Shown: positions 9,960 to 23,576 of the stretch, piece after piece
Numbering within the stretch: the stretch's first letter is position 1
How the letters are laid out: each line of letters starts with the position of its first letter
NCBI GenBank assembly: GCA_016946835.1
Contig: JACVTC010000150.1
Span: 1 to 64,000, forward strand
Length of the DNA stretch: 64,000 bases
Direction: 5' to 3'
Origin: Neocallimastix lanati (nom. inval.)
Taxonomy: Eukaryota > Neocallimastigomycota > Neocallimastigomycetes > Neocallimastigales > Neocallimastigaceae
Program-made: the position numbers and the translations under genes
Notes under the pieces: generated by a model
Told to the model about the DNA's origin: nothing
Seen by the model: only the letters and a program-made list of their open reading frames with translations
The model's database searches: none

Positions 9960-10368
9960 GTCATCCAGTTCTTATCCTGGGTTGTTAAGTCGTTGGCTTA
10001 ACATACCAAAGGTCTCTGGATCGACCCCCACAAGTATCATATCTTCACGATTTTTCCCTTTGGGTTTTGCGTGAAAGGTTAGGGGTTAAACGATACTCAG
10101 GTAGGTATACTTTCTAAGTTTTCTATATTTCTAACACTATAAGAATCCCATTGCGTAAGCCTTGTCTGAGAGGATTTACAGTGTCCAGCTCCTCTGGGAT
10201 GGCAAGGACGCCACCTATAGTTGGCTCTGCTTTCCCTCGAGGATCGCGTAGGGTGCTTCTATATGGAGTTTCTTTGCTTATGGGGAGTTGAGAGCGTCGA
10301 CGCCGTACCGGTATGGCAGTTAATCATACACCCATATTACTATATGGGGAAGACCAAAGTCTTCAGTC

Positions 10369-10404
<36 letters not shown>
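9960..10404 (+). mobile_element. tRNA-derived SINE-like retroposon
   Basis: A 445-bp GC-richer block ending in a poly(A) tail (about 10374-10404), flanked by the 14-bp duplication TCAATAATTATTAT (left copy now split by the Gypsy element, right copy 10405-10418). Its head has tRNA geometry: stem TTGGC/ACCAA with the 7-base loop TTAACAT (9993-10009, anticodon position AAC, tRNA-Val-like), a five-base variable loop AGGTC, and an internal box-B match GATCGACCC (10019-10027). The D-arm and T-stem are decayed, so it is not a working tRNA. Near the 3' end is GAGCGTCGACG, also found in LINE fragments at 30730 and 56970. Confidence 0.8.
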
Positions 10405-10407
<3 letters not shown>

Positions 10408-10418
10408 ATAATTATTAT
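10405..10418 (+). repeat. Right SINE target-site duplication
   Basis: TCAATAATTATTAT, identical to the left copy reconstructed across the Gypsy insertion (1785-1794 plus 9956-9959). Confidence 0.85.
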
Positions 10419-10768
10419 CATCAGATTATATTGTTATTATAATCAGAGAACTGAATTTAAAGTTAACACATGGCTTATTTTTTTATAAATTGATTTGACT
10501 AATCAATAAATACAATCATTTATTTCTGTTACAATTGATATTCCCATAAGAAGCCGTTAAATTATAATAATATGGATTATGGTATATTTTACTATGTATT
10601 AAATATATTATTTCATTAGTTATTTAAAATATTATTATATTATTATATTATATATATAAACATTCCCTTTTTTAAATTAATATATCATTATATTATATAT
10701 AAATATTCTTTTTTTTAAAATCATTACATTATATATAAACATTCCCTTTTTCTATATATAACATTCCC

Positions 10769-10825
<57 letters not shown>

Positions 10826-12850
10826 TATTATTATTTTTAAAGTTTACTGATTTAATTTATTGATTCGCAATTTTAATTTAAAATTTTAAATTTTTAATCT
10901 TATATTCGCAATAATAAAAAATTGAAACAGGAAAAATAAATAATAAATAACAAATAATAAATTATTTATCATAAAAATAAAATAAAATAAAATAAAAAGT
11001 TTTTAATCTATACATTTAGAAAGAAATATTTTTATATATTTAAAATTTCATTGGTTAAAATATATAGAATTAAAATTATTATAATTATTTATAATTATTC
11101 CTATTATGAAAAAGGAAAAAACAAACAAAAAAAAAAAAAAAAGGAAAAATAGGAAAAAAAAAAAAAAGATAACGAAATTTCCTTATACAAAGAAAAAAAA
11201 AAATATTTAATAAACTAATAATTTAAATGTTTATTAATAAATAAATAATATGTGTATATATTTAATAACAAAAAAAAAAAAAAAAAAAAAACTCATAATA
11301 TAGTTTTTTAATATTAATGTTAAAAATATTCATGTATTTTATTTTCATATATTTTATTAATATATATTATTAAGTATAGTTTATTCCTAGTCTAATATAA
11401 ATATATATTTATAATAATATTTTTATCCATCGATCTATTTATTCAATAATAATTATTATTTTGAGATTTCTTTTATTATTATTTTCATTATCAGTATTAT
11501 TAGTATTATTATTTTAAACTTTATTTTATTACTATTATTATTTTTATTATTAAATTTTAAAAATCGTTTTTTTTTTTGTATACAAAAGATTATATAAACA
11601 TTTTTCGTTAAAAATTACAACTTCAATATATATATTAACTTATAATAATTTTTGTTTATATAAAAAATCCTTTCTCTGGACGATACTTAGAATATATATT
11701 TTATATTTAATATGAACTTATAGAGTTCAATTTTCTTTTTTATTTATTACAATTAAAATTATAATTATAATATTATAATTATTAAAAAATATAAAGGATC
11801 TATTGCTTTAGTTGATGTTTCTATTTACTACAAAAGCTTCTCTTGATTGGTTCTCATTAAATTAAGTTATCCATGTTGTTCTGGTATAACAATTGTTTAC
11901 ATGATATCTCAAGTTAATAATATACTATTTCTAGCAATTCATTTAAATAATAAGATTTTCTATATTAATATAGAAGTTGATCCATTAAAAATTAAATCCT
12001 ATTAAAAAAATCAAATGAAAAAATTATCTTTAACAGATTTTTATAATTATTTAATGTAACAAAAAATTATATATAATATAATATTTTTTTATTAAACATT
12101 TAATAAATAAATAATATTTAATTCTAAACAATGAAATAATATTTAAAAATATCCTATTATATAATATTTTTTCTATACTTTCAATCAATGTTTATAATGT
12201 TTATAACAATAAAAAACAAAAAAGGAATTTGATATCAACATGTATAATAAATATATATAAATATATTAGTAATAAAAATTCATACATGTATTTATTTATT
12301 ATTATATAAATACTATTACATATTAAAATATAAATTCAAAATATATTTATACATACTATATTTATATATATATATTTATATATATGTACTTATTTATTAA
12401 TGCATAATATTAAAAAAAAAATACTACTAAGAATGAAATTCATTCTGATATTAAAATCATATATATTTCTTTTTATTTTTATTTTTTTTTTTTTAATTCA
12501 ATAAAAGTATTAAAAAAAAAATGTAATTTAGTATAGCACAATTATAAAGTAATGATGTAAATGTATGTTACACATTAATGTTAAGTTAAATAATTAATTA
12601 GTATAAAAAAAGAATGAATGAAATAATAGTTTAAAAAGATGATTTTTTTTTTTTTTTTTTTTTTAAAAAGAATTAGGATGATTTTTTTTTTTATTGTAAG
12701 AACTAAATAAAGTGTTTAATTAAAAATAAAAATTTAACTGTTAAATATTTTCTATATAATTAAATTAGTATCTTAAAATTTATTGCTTTTATAAAAAATA
12801 ATGTAAAAAGATTTTTTTTATGTAATAAGTGCTTACTAATTATTAAAAAT

Positions 12851-12911
<61 letters not shown>

Positions 12912-12987
12912 ATCATTATTCAATTTAATTCATTGTACAAATAAGTTGATTTTAAGTTTAAATATATATATATATAATATCTATTTT

Positions 12988-13022
<35 letters not shown>

Positions 13023-13030
13023 TATTGAAA
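10419..13030. other. AT-rich intergenic region
   Basis: No gene found. It holds an (ATT)n tract at about 10770-10830, poly(T) at about 12857-12907 and (ATT)n at about 12991-13022. A short sequence ending AGTTTATTCCTAGTCTAA near 11377-11394 resembles the 3' end of the minus-strand LINE fragment at 48785, so it is probably an old retroposon end. Confidence 0.5.
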
Positions 13031-14966
13031 TTAACAGAATGAATAATTAGAAGTATCATAGTTTTTTAGTTTCTCATTAAGAATTTCTAAAGATTTTTTA
13101 TTACGATATTTTGTTATATATTCAGATATTTCATATGAATTTGAACCTGCGTATTCTATATTACTTGGTATTTTATCAATTGATGACATACTTTCCATAG
13201 TATATTTAAATGGAAAACTTTTTCTTTTATTTGTAAAGGTCATTATTATTTTTGAAAAAAATAATATAGAGTAGTTTATTATAATTAAAATGAAATATAA
13301 AACTTCATAAATTATAAAATTATAAATATAGTTTTTTATTAAAACAAAATTTAAAACAGCTAGTATTATAAATACTAAAACAATGGTATACGTTGTGAAA
13401 GCTATTAATTTTATTTCAATAAATGTTTCTTGAATATTCCATTCTAGAAAGATTATAAAAACAATGACAAGTAAATTTATGATATACAAGGCATAAAGTG
13501 TAGTATTTAAAGTTAAACCCATCGTATTATCAATTTTACAATACTTAAAGTTTTTCCCATTATCTATAAATAATTCTTCCACCCTCAATGGAACCAAAAG
13601 TAAAGATATAGTAACTATGACATTTATAAAAAAATATATTAAAAAAGTTATAAATCTATGCTTATCAAGCCATACTGATATTTCAATCTCTTCAGGAAAA
13701 TATATTAGCAGTTCGTATATAAAAGGAAATAAACAAAACATATTTCCTATAAATAAAAGTATTGGCTTCATTTTACATTTTATTATTTGTACTTCACCAA
13801 ATTCAATTCCACAAAGTACAAATAATATTAAGATTCCAATAAAAAATATAATCCAAAAATCATAGGAAAGTAGTGTAAAATATTGTTTATATTTTTTGAA
13901 ATTAATAATCATTGATGAACTCATTATAAATATAAAAACTACAGTTAAAATAATAATTGTTATTTTTCCAACATAAGAACTATTTATTGATACATTATAA
14001 AATTTCAATATATCCACTAATTCTTGAAGTACTTCATCAATACTACTATTACCATATAAATATTTATATATTGTATTTCTAAATTTAGATGAATAATTAT
14101 CATATATGATTTTCTCATTTATGATATTCACTGGTCGAGAAATTGGTTGAAAACTTTTATAAAATTCGCAATCTACAGATGAACATACTTCTTCATCATC
14201 ATATATACTTGGAATAGAAGAAAATATATATTCTTTTAATACGTATTTTTTATGAGATTCTTTTGAAGTTATATAAGATAAAACCTGAAGTGTAGCGTTT
14301 CTTTTACATTCTTTTGAATATTTTGAAATTCCAATATTATATCCTCCAACTGTTGATCCAGAAACCCCTTTTTTTAAACCTGGTAATGATGATAATTTAT
14401 ATTTTGTATATTTATTATTAATCCATATTTTTGCAAATATAAATTTTCCATTAAGAAGATTTTCAACGGTAAAACTTTCTTCAGTTCTAAAATAGGTATC
14501 TATTTAAATATATAATAAAAAATAAGTAAATAAGTAAATTATATAATATTTTTTTATTACTTTTTACAAATAATAGAACATATAATAAATATAATTAAAA
14601 AAAATAAAAGACTTTATTTTATATTATAACTATTAATAAAAATTTTATTATAAAATTTATTTATAATATATATGTTATATACTTTATACTTTATTAATAT
14701 TAACAAGTTTTTATGATTTTTTTTTTATATTATTATTATTTAATACCTAAAGATAATTCATTTTTTATTTTTTTCATCATATGTAATGCCTTTGTTGTTG
14801 TTAAACTATTAAATTTAGGAAATGGATCATTTTTAGAATCTCGACAAGAAAATATAAATTCGTATAAGGAGCACATTCCTAATTCATCATCTAATTAATA
14901 TTTATTATTATAATATTTTATAAAAAGAAAATTAAGGAATATATAACTACAAAATAACAGTAAATT

Positions 14967-15009
<43 letters not shown>

Positions 15010-15461
15010 AATAAAATAAAATAAAATAAAATAAAAAAAATAATAATAAAAATAAAAAATATAATATAAATAAAAATAAATATAAAAATATAAAAATAAT
15101 AAACTTTTTAAATAATCAAATAAATATTACTAGAAAAGCTTCCATTATAACCATATAATTCTGTATTATTTAATTTTTTTTCTTCATTTATAACATATTT
15201 TGCTGTGTCTATTAAATCATCCCAAGTTTTTGGTATTTCTAAATTATATTTTTCTAAATATTCTTTATTTGAATATAAACATGAATATTCTATATAAGTT
15301 GGCTAGTAAGAGTAATGAAAATAAAAATATTATATTTAAAATAATTTTATTTTTTAATTTTATATTTTTATTTCTTAAAAAAATTTTTTTTTTAAATTTA
15401 AAAATTTATATACTAAAATTAGTTTAATTATTATCACATTATAATAAAAAAAAAAAAAAAA

Positions 15462-15495
<34 letters not shown>

Positions 15496-16078
15496 TATTA
15501 CAAGGGCTGCCCATTTGTTATTAAAAATGCATGTTTGAGATGCAACACCATATTTATATAAATCTAAATGTTCTTTTGGCAATAAATGTTTCAAATCCAA
15601 TAAGTGCTGTCGAAATTTTTTTGTATAGATGTTATCAAAAATTACAAGATCATATTTGTCAGATTGTCTTGAAAAAAGAGTATCAATCATTGCTCCATAT
15701 CTATCTACTGTAAATGAAATATTTTTTAAGGTTATCAAGTTTAAATCTATATATATATCTAAATCATTTTTTCTTGAGTATTCATTAAAATCATTTACGA
15801 GTAATGAATATATCTCTTTTTTAGAAAATGCTAAAATATTAACTGTAACTGATAAACAAGCATCTACAGAGTATATGAATAATATATTATAATTATAAAT
15901 TTAATTTTATTATTTAAAATAACTTTTTTTTTTAAAAAAAAAATTAAAAAAAAAAAAAAAAAAAAGAAAGAAAGAAAGAATAAAAATTCATATAATTAAA
16001 ATTTTTATAAATAATATTATTTTATAATACCTATATATATATTAAGTAATACATAAATTAGTAATTGTACTATAATCA

Positions 16079-16079
<1 letters not shown>
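13031..16079 (-). CDS. Solute-binding-domain class C GPCR-like receptor (5 exons, about 731 aa)
   Basis: A predicted surface receptor. Exons (minus strand): 16079-16031, 15863-15502, 15302-15131, 14890-14747, 14499-13031. They sum to 2196 nt with consistent phases and no internal stop. The signal peptide is residues 1-16. Residues about 17-410 resemble bacterial sugar-binding proteins (SBP family 1, MalE-like): a PKTWDDLI motif, a Gly-rich VSGS..GGYN segment, then the SYITS-type helix. Residues 421-660 hold seven hydrophobic helices and the tail to 731 is polar and cytoplasmic. A periplasmic-binding-type domain in front of seven helices is the plan of class C GPCRs. Sugar sensing is inferred. 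The first four exons match the plus-strand paralogue at 35774 exactly in length (49, 362, 172, 144 nt). Splicing was placed by hand. Confidence 0.85.
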
Positions 16080-16169
<90 letters not shown>

Positions 16170-16329
16170 TACTCTTTCATTGAGAAAATTTTAATAAAAT
16201 AAATGTAAAGTTATGATAATTATTTAAAAATTTTATTATAGATTATATTTTAAATTTTATAACCTATTGAAAGAATTTAAATTAGTTAATAATTGTAATT
16301 ATATAAAAAGAAAAAAAGAAATTTTATTT

Positions 16330-16498
16330 TTTTCTAAAAAAAAAAAAAAAAAATAAAGTCATTATAATTAATTTTATTAAATATAAATATAATAACTAAT
16401 TTTAAAGAATTATTTTTTTCTAAAAAAAAAAAATAAGGTCATTATAATTAATTTTATTAAATATAAATATAATAACTAATTTTAAAGAATTATTTTTT
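16330..16498. repeat. About 86-bp direct duplication
   Basis: Two consecutive copies share the segment GTCATTATAATTAATTTTAT and its continuation to AAAGAATTATTTTTT. They differ mainly in A-run length. Confidence 0.8.
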
Positions 16499-16789
16499 TA
16501 TTATATGAAAATTTTAATTTTTATTTAATTACAATAAAAATATTTATTCAAATATTCAAATGTATAATTATATTTTTATTTTATTTTATTTTATTTTATT
16601 TTATTTATTTTCATTGAAAGTATTAATAAATATAGATAAAGAAGTTTAATAAAGATAATAATCTTTCTAAAAATTAAACTTTAGAAAGATTCTTTTTATG
16701 GGGAAAACTTTAATTACAGTTTTTATGATGGGAAAAATTCTTTTAATTACAGTTTTTTATAAGTTTTAAGTTTTTAATGATAATTAAAA

Positions 16790-16945
16790 CTTTCTTAAAT
16801 TTAATTTCTTTATATAAATATTTAAATTTTAATTTTTATTATTATTAGTTTATCAATGCATTACTTTTTTTTTTACGATGAAGTATTCAATTATAATTTA
16901 AATTTAAATATTTATATAAAGAAATTAAATTTAAGGAAGTTTTAA
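16790..16945. repeat. Inverted repeat, arms of about 38 bp
   Basis: The left arm (about 16791-16829, starting TTTCTTAAATTTAATTTC) is nearly the reverse complement of the right arm (about 16906-16944, ending GAAATTAAATTTAAGGAAG). The loop is about 76 bp. It could be a hairpin-type repeat or a decayed MITE. Confidence 0.75.
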
Positions 16946-17139
16946 TTTTTCATTATTATTAGTTTATTAATATATTACTTTTTATTTTATATTATAATTA
17001 AATCCTATTTGAGTATATAATATTCATAATAGTAAAATATTTAAATAATCCTAATTTTTTAAATTTTTTATTATATATATTTTAAGTATATACATTTAAA
17101 AAAATAATAAACAATGCTAATTATATTTTAAATAATCAA

Positions 17140-17367
17140 AGATTGTGGCTGCATGACACAATTGTAAGATTATCGTACAATGATAAGCAGTAAAAATACT
17201 TAGGTAAGGAGAGGCAATGTAGAAAAACTGTAAGGCAATCCAGCAGGGACAGCACCACCTACTTAGTAGGAAGTAAGATAAAGGCTCCAGAAATAAACCA
17301 TTGTGTGTCTACGGATATGTAGCTGGGGAGAAATCCTGCTTCGTTAAAAAAAAAAAAAAAAAAAAAA
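17140..17367 (+). mobile_element. Short poly(A)-tailed retroposon (SINE-like)
   Basis: A 228-bp GC-richer block ending in 22 A residues (17346-17367). It is flanked by the 13-bp duplication TTTAAATAATCAA (17127-17139 and 17374-17386), with TTTAAA between tail and right copy. That is the signature of target-primed retroposition. It differs from the SINE at 9960 and no clear tRNA boxes are seen, so the source RNA is unknown. It encodes no protein. Confidence 0.7.
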
Positions 17368-17386
17368 TTTAAATTTAAATAATCAA

Positions 17387-17390
17387 TATT

Positions 17391-17440
<50 letters not shown>

Positions 17441-18452
17441 AAATAAATAAATAAATTATCCGAATTTTTAAAATTTTTATTATATATATTTTGAGTAAAT
17501 CTATTAAAAGTAATAGTTAAATTTTAATTATTAATATATAAAAATTGTTAAAAAAAAAAAAAAAAAAAAAACTGTTGTTTATTTAATATATTAAGTATTA
17601 CGGTCACCAAAGAGAGAAGTGGATAGTACATTCATGATATATCTATATAAAATGTAGATCACGTGCGTATATAAATTGCACGAGACATAAAATATTTTAA
17701 AAAGATTTGTTAAAATAAATTTATACAAAATAAAAAAATGTAAAAAACAAGTTTACACAAAACATAAATATAAGTACGTAATAAAAAAATATATAAAATA
17801 ATATCAATAATTATATAATATAATTTTGCATCAATTATTATTATAATTGTAAAGTGTCATGAATTTAAGGTTTATAATTATTGTAAACTTTATTTATGTA
17901 TTTCATAATAAAAAGTTTTTAGCACTTTGTTATTATAAATTTAATGATTTTATTATATTATATTGTACCTTTTCACTATTACATTACAAAAATTTCAATA
18001 CATTTTAATCTTATTTTTCAAATTTCAAACAATTATTATTATTACTATTTAATTAATTTACTACTATAGAGTAAATAGAATATTCTACAATTTTATTAAT
18101 ATCATAATAAATATATGCAATAAAATAAAAAAAAATAAAAAAAAAAAAAAAAAATATATACAGAAAAGAATTTATAATTTTTTGTAAACAATAAACATAG
18201 AAATAAAAAGAAAATTATAATAAAAAACTAAAAATAAATAAATAATATTTATTAAAAATATATATATATAAATTAACATTTCATTTTAATTTTTAAATAA
18301 AAAAGAAATCTAAACCAAAGCAATTTGTTTCAAAAAGGATTTTGTTTGTTTAATATTATTATATAAATTTTAAATATCTTATTTCAAAAAAACAGACAAC
18401 GTTATATATTATACATTTTTTAAATTAGAATCAATAATATTGAAATTACAAG
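17387..18452. other. AT-rich region upstream of the DM9 gene
   Basis: No gene. A long A-run lies at about 17395-17438. A slightly GC-richer patch at about 17600-17690 has no assignable function. Confidence 0.5.
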
Positions 18453-19610
18453 ATGAGTAATAATAATATTGAAAATAATAATAATGAAAATAAAACAGAC
18501 GGACAATTTTATGAACAAAAACAAGATATAAATGACCAAAATGAATATTATCAACCACAACCATGTTACTATCAAACCCAACAGAGTTATTATAATCCAT
18601 CCCATGGATACTATCCACCACAACAAAAAACTGAAGAAAGTTCAGAATTTAAAGAAAAATTAACAACTAATTCTTATAAATGGGTTGCTTTCGATGGTAC
18701 TATTCCAGAAAATGCTCTAGGACTTAACAACAGAAATGGTAAAATTATTTATGTTGCTAGAGCTTCCATTTATGATGGTCTTCATCCTGGTTACGCTGAT
18801 CCAGAAACCAAGGAATGTTACACAAGTTACGGTGGAGAACAAATAGCTTGTAAAGAATTTGAAATTTTAACAGTTCCACCAAATGGATATCAATGGGAAT
18901 TATGTGAAAATGCCAATGATATTCAAGGTAACCCAATAATTGGAGGTCATGAAGATGATAATACCGAAATTTACATTGCAAAATGTATAGTAGATGATAT
19001 TCTTTACATTGGTAAAACATCTAAAGATATTGAGGTTGCTAATTATGGTTCAGAAGGTGTAGAGCTTACTTGTGAAAACTTTGAAGTCTTAATTTATCCT
19101 CCTGGTGCGGAAATTATTGAAGAAGAAAATGTTTATACTAGAGTCAAAAAAGGAAGTAACGATCCAGTTGATGCTCCATATAAATGGGAACCTTTTACTG
19201 GTACCATTCCAGAAGATGCAGTTGGTATTAAAAATAATTTTGGTAATACTATTTATGTTGCTCGTGCATACCTATTTGATGGACTTCATCCTGGCTATGC
19301 TGACCCAAAAAAGATGAAATGTTACACTAGCTATGGAGGAGAACAAAAAAGTTGTGATGAATTTGAAATCTTAACCATTCCAAGTGACAAATATCAATGG
19401 ACACCTTGTATTAATGCCAATGATATTAATGGTAATCCAGTTATTGGTGGTTATGAGGATGATAATTCTGATCTTTATGTTGCAAAATGTATGTATCATG
19501 GTAATATTCCATGTATTGGTAAAACTTCAAAAACCCTTGAAATTGCTTATTACGGTTTATTAAATAAAGAGCTTCCATGCGAGGAATTTGAAGTTTTAAC
19601 CTATATATAA
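18453..19610 (+). CDS. DM9/DUF3421 four-repeat protein (385 aa)
   Basis: There is no signal peptide. The N-terminus is Asn/Gln/Pro/Tyr-rich (1-70). Four related repeats follow, at about 75-145, 148-220, 240-308 and 313-385. Repeats 1 and 3 share KW..F.GTIPE.A.G, IYVAR, GLHPGYADP and CYTSYGGEQ. Repeats 2 and 4 share YQW..C.NANDI.GNP and GKTSK. The arrangement is therefore a duplicated pair, AB-AB. Repeats of this kind (DM9/DUF3421) occur in insect proteins, the N-terminal part of natterins and mannose-binding oyster lectins, so carbohydrate binding is plausible but not shown. Without a signal peptide the protein should be cytosolic or leave by an unconventional route. It is intronless. Confidence 0.85.
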   Translation: MSNNNIENNNNENKTDGQFYEQKQDINDQNEYYQPQPCYYQTQQSYYNPSHGYYPPQQKTEESSEFKEKLTTNSYKWVAFDGTIPENALGLNNRNGKIIYVARASIYDGLHPGYADPETKECYTSYGGEQIACKEFEILTVPPNGYQWELCENANDIQGNPIIGGHEDDNTEIYIAKCIVDDILYIGKTSKDIEVANYGSEGVELTCENFEVLIYPPGAEIIEEENVYTRVKKGSNDPVDAPYKWEPFTGTIPEDAVGIKNNFGNTIYVARAYLFDGLHPGYADPKKMKCYTSYGGEQKSCDEFEILTIPSDKYQWTPCINANDINGNPVIGGYEDDNSDLYVAKCMYHGNIPCIGKTSKTLEIAYYGLLNKELPCEEFEVLTYI

Positions 19611-20656
<1,046 letters not shown>

Positions 20657-21189
20657 TATTATAATTATTTATTATTATTTTTATTATTAAAGATTTTTTT
20701 TTAAAAAAATTTCCAAAATTTTTGTAAATTTTAAAACTTAATAATTTAATTCATTAATTTACCAAATTTTTATGATTATTAACTGAATTACTTTTATAAA
20801 AACTAGGTTTAAATTCTGTTTTCCATCAACTTTTCAACCTTATAAAAAAAAAAATAAAAATAAACCATCCAGCAAAATTATTATTCAATTTAATTCCTTT
20901 TTTTTTTTTTAATAAGATAATGTTTATAAATATTAAATATAACAATATATGTTAATATATTAAAAGAAATTTCTAAATTTAATAGTTATAATAATAATTA
21001 AAATCATATAATCATTAATATTTATTACGTTAAAAGATTTTTTATATAAAATAAATAATTTTTTAATATTTATTTAAATGTTTTTGTTAGTAAAAAAATC
21101 CATTACAATAAAGATAAAATTTTAGTAGTGTTATAGTTTATTGATCAAACGATAGAGATAATATATATCTAATAAATAATAGTACTTTT

Positions 21190-21264
21190 TAATAGTATTG
21201 TTTTTACTTATTAATATATTTATTTATCTGAATATCAGAGTAATAAGTAAAAACAATACTATAT
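21190..21264. repeat. Hairpin: inverted repeat with about 22-bp arms
   Basis: AATAGTATTGTTTTTACTTA at 21191 is mirrored by TAAGTAAAAACAATACTATA near 21243. The loop is about 27 bp. It could be a tiny MITE or a structural hairpin. Confidence 0.8.
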
Positions 21265-23576
21265 TAAAATAAATATATTTATTTAGTAAAAAAAAAAAAA
21301 AAAAGGCCAAATTTCATCAAAAGTGATATAATAAATATATAATTGAAATAATAAATATATTTTAATAAATTAATAATTTTTTATATATATAATATTTATG
21401 AGTAAATTTATTTTTTAAAAATATTAATTCCTACTTTTCATACTTTATAATAATATATAAATTCAAACTATTTATATTATTATTTTTTCACTTTTTAATT
21501 ATATAATATAAAATAATATAATAAAATTATAATAAAAATGAGAATTTTCTATAGATCGACTTTTTTATTAAATTTTCTAATAATTAAAATATAAAGATTA
21601 AATCTTTTATATTTGTATCATTTTACAAAATCATTATATACATTCCAGAATTCTAAAAAAAAAAAAAAAAAATAATTATAATTATGAATAATTTTCAAAG
21701 GCAACACTAATTAATTTCAGTAAATATATTTACATCTATTGAGGCCTACCTTTAATATATAGAGTGAAACTTTAAATAATAATAATTTAATACATATGCA
21801 TATATATGTATATATCTATTTAAGAGTTTTGTGGCTAATTATTAATGTACATTAATATAAATTCAATATTCAAAGATTATAAAAAGAAAAAAATTATATT
21901 ATTTAAAATTTTGAATTTTTTTTTATTTTATTTTTTTTTTAACTTCTTCTACACATTTTTGTTTCTGGTTTTTGTTTATATTTTTATTTTTAAAATTAGT
22001 TTATAATTAATAAAATTTTTTATTTTTTTTTTCTACTTATTATAGTATATTTATTATTTATTTTATATTTTATTGTATTATATTTATTGTTATCTATATA
22101 GAGATAATTTAACTAATAAATGATTAAAAAAAAAAATTTGTTTATTTTCATGTAATTATTAAAAAAAAGTTTCATTAATTGAATTTCATTATTGATTAAT
22201 CTCTCAAATTTCTATGGTAGTCTATCATACAATACAGAATTATAAATATAAATTAAACTTTATTATCTATCAATTTTATTATATTATTACTAGTTATTTT
22301 AATTATTCAATTATTTCACAATAAAATAAAAATAAAAACTCATTTAATGTTTTAACAAAAAAATATATATTACTAATACTAAATAAATGATAAAAAAAAA
22401 TTATAAAAAAGAATAATCAAAAGATAAATAATTCTAGTTTTCTTATTTATTATTATATATACAAAGTATAAATTAAAGAATAGAAATATAAATATTTTTA
22501 ATAAAAAATTTTTTTTTTTCAAATACTCCATGAAAGAACATTCTTATTAGGCAATGATTTGAACATAATTATATAACTATTGTCAAAGATTAGATTTATT
22601 TTATATTATAAAAATTTACATATTTAGAAAAAAAATAAATAAATAAATAAATAAAAATAAAAATAAAAATAAAAATCAATAAATTATTATTTTAATATTG
22701 TAATAAATGACAGTAAATAATTACAAAGTACAATACAAATTCTAATTAATTCTAATTATGAGTCAAATGAATTTCAATTATAAATAATACTTGAAATAGG
22801 TGGTTCCTATTTAGCATTTTTTAAAAAGTTTATTTTTATATTTATTAAAATGAAGAAAGTTTATTATTAATAAATTAAAATAAATATAATAAACTTTATT
22901 TATTAATAAACGAAAAATGGCGTTTTATTAGAGAATTTTGTAATAAAAACTTTATTAAATAATAATAATATAAAATATTTTGATAAAAATATTAATAATT
23001 AATATATAAAATTATTAATAATTGATATAAAATGAAAATTGAAACTTTAATTATTAATATATTATCTTATTATTAATCACTTAAAATAAATTAATAAATC
23101 ATTAATTAATCATTTGATTAACTATTACTGATTTATATTGTGATTTAATATAACGTGATATAAAATAAATTTATGTAATATCATAAATTCAATAAAATAC
23201 ATAAAATTAGTGTAAACCTAAAATTTATAACATAAATTTTATGTTATGATAATATGTAAATAATTTATAAAGTTTTACTTTATTTTAATTATTTTTATTT
23301 TTTTTATATATGTTAAAATTATAATTGATAATTATAAATTTTTAATTGTTTATATTATTTAACAAAATAGTTTTTATTATTTTAAAATAGTTAATAATTA
23401 AATAGTATTACTATAAAGAAACCTTTTTTTATATTTACTCATTGCAGCGCTTTTGCCATATTCAATAATTATTTTTATTATAACTAAAAGTCATTTAATA
23501 GTAAAATAATAAATTTTAATGTTTAAATAAAATAAATTTCAATTATGAATAATAAATGAATAAAACTATTATAAAT

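Larger units (their letters stand above)
16080..17126. other. AT-rich region upstream of the receptor gene
   Basis: No gene. It starts with an (ATT)n tract (16080-16170), then an about 86-bp direct duplication (about 16330-16498), then a large inverted repeat (separate entry). The receptor's promoter must lie here, but no specific element is recognised. Confidence 0.5.

Noticed and set aside
9960-10030. Functional tRNA-Val gene
   Set aside because: The anticodon arm and box B are good, but the D-arm and T-stem do not pair properly. The poly(A) tail and target duplication mark a retroposon.
14713-15892. Plus-strand frames at 14713, 15200, 15531 and 15629
   Set aside because: Opposite-strand shadows of the receptor exons and introns; the minus-strand reading matches the paralogue at 35774.
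17190-17345. Group I intron core
   Set aside because: Only faint similarity to the Q and S elements. No P7 pairing could be built, and the poly(A) and duplication point to a retroposon.
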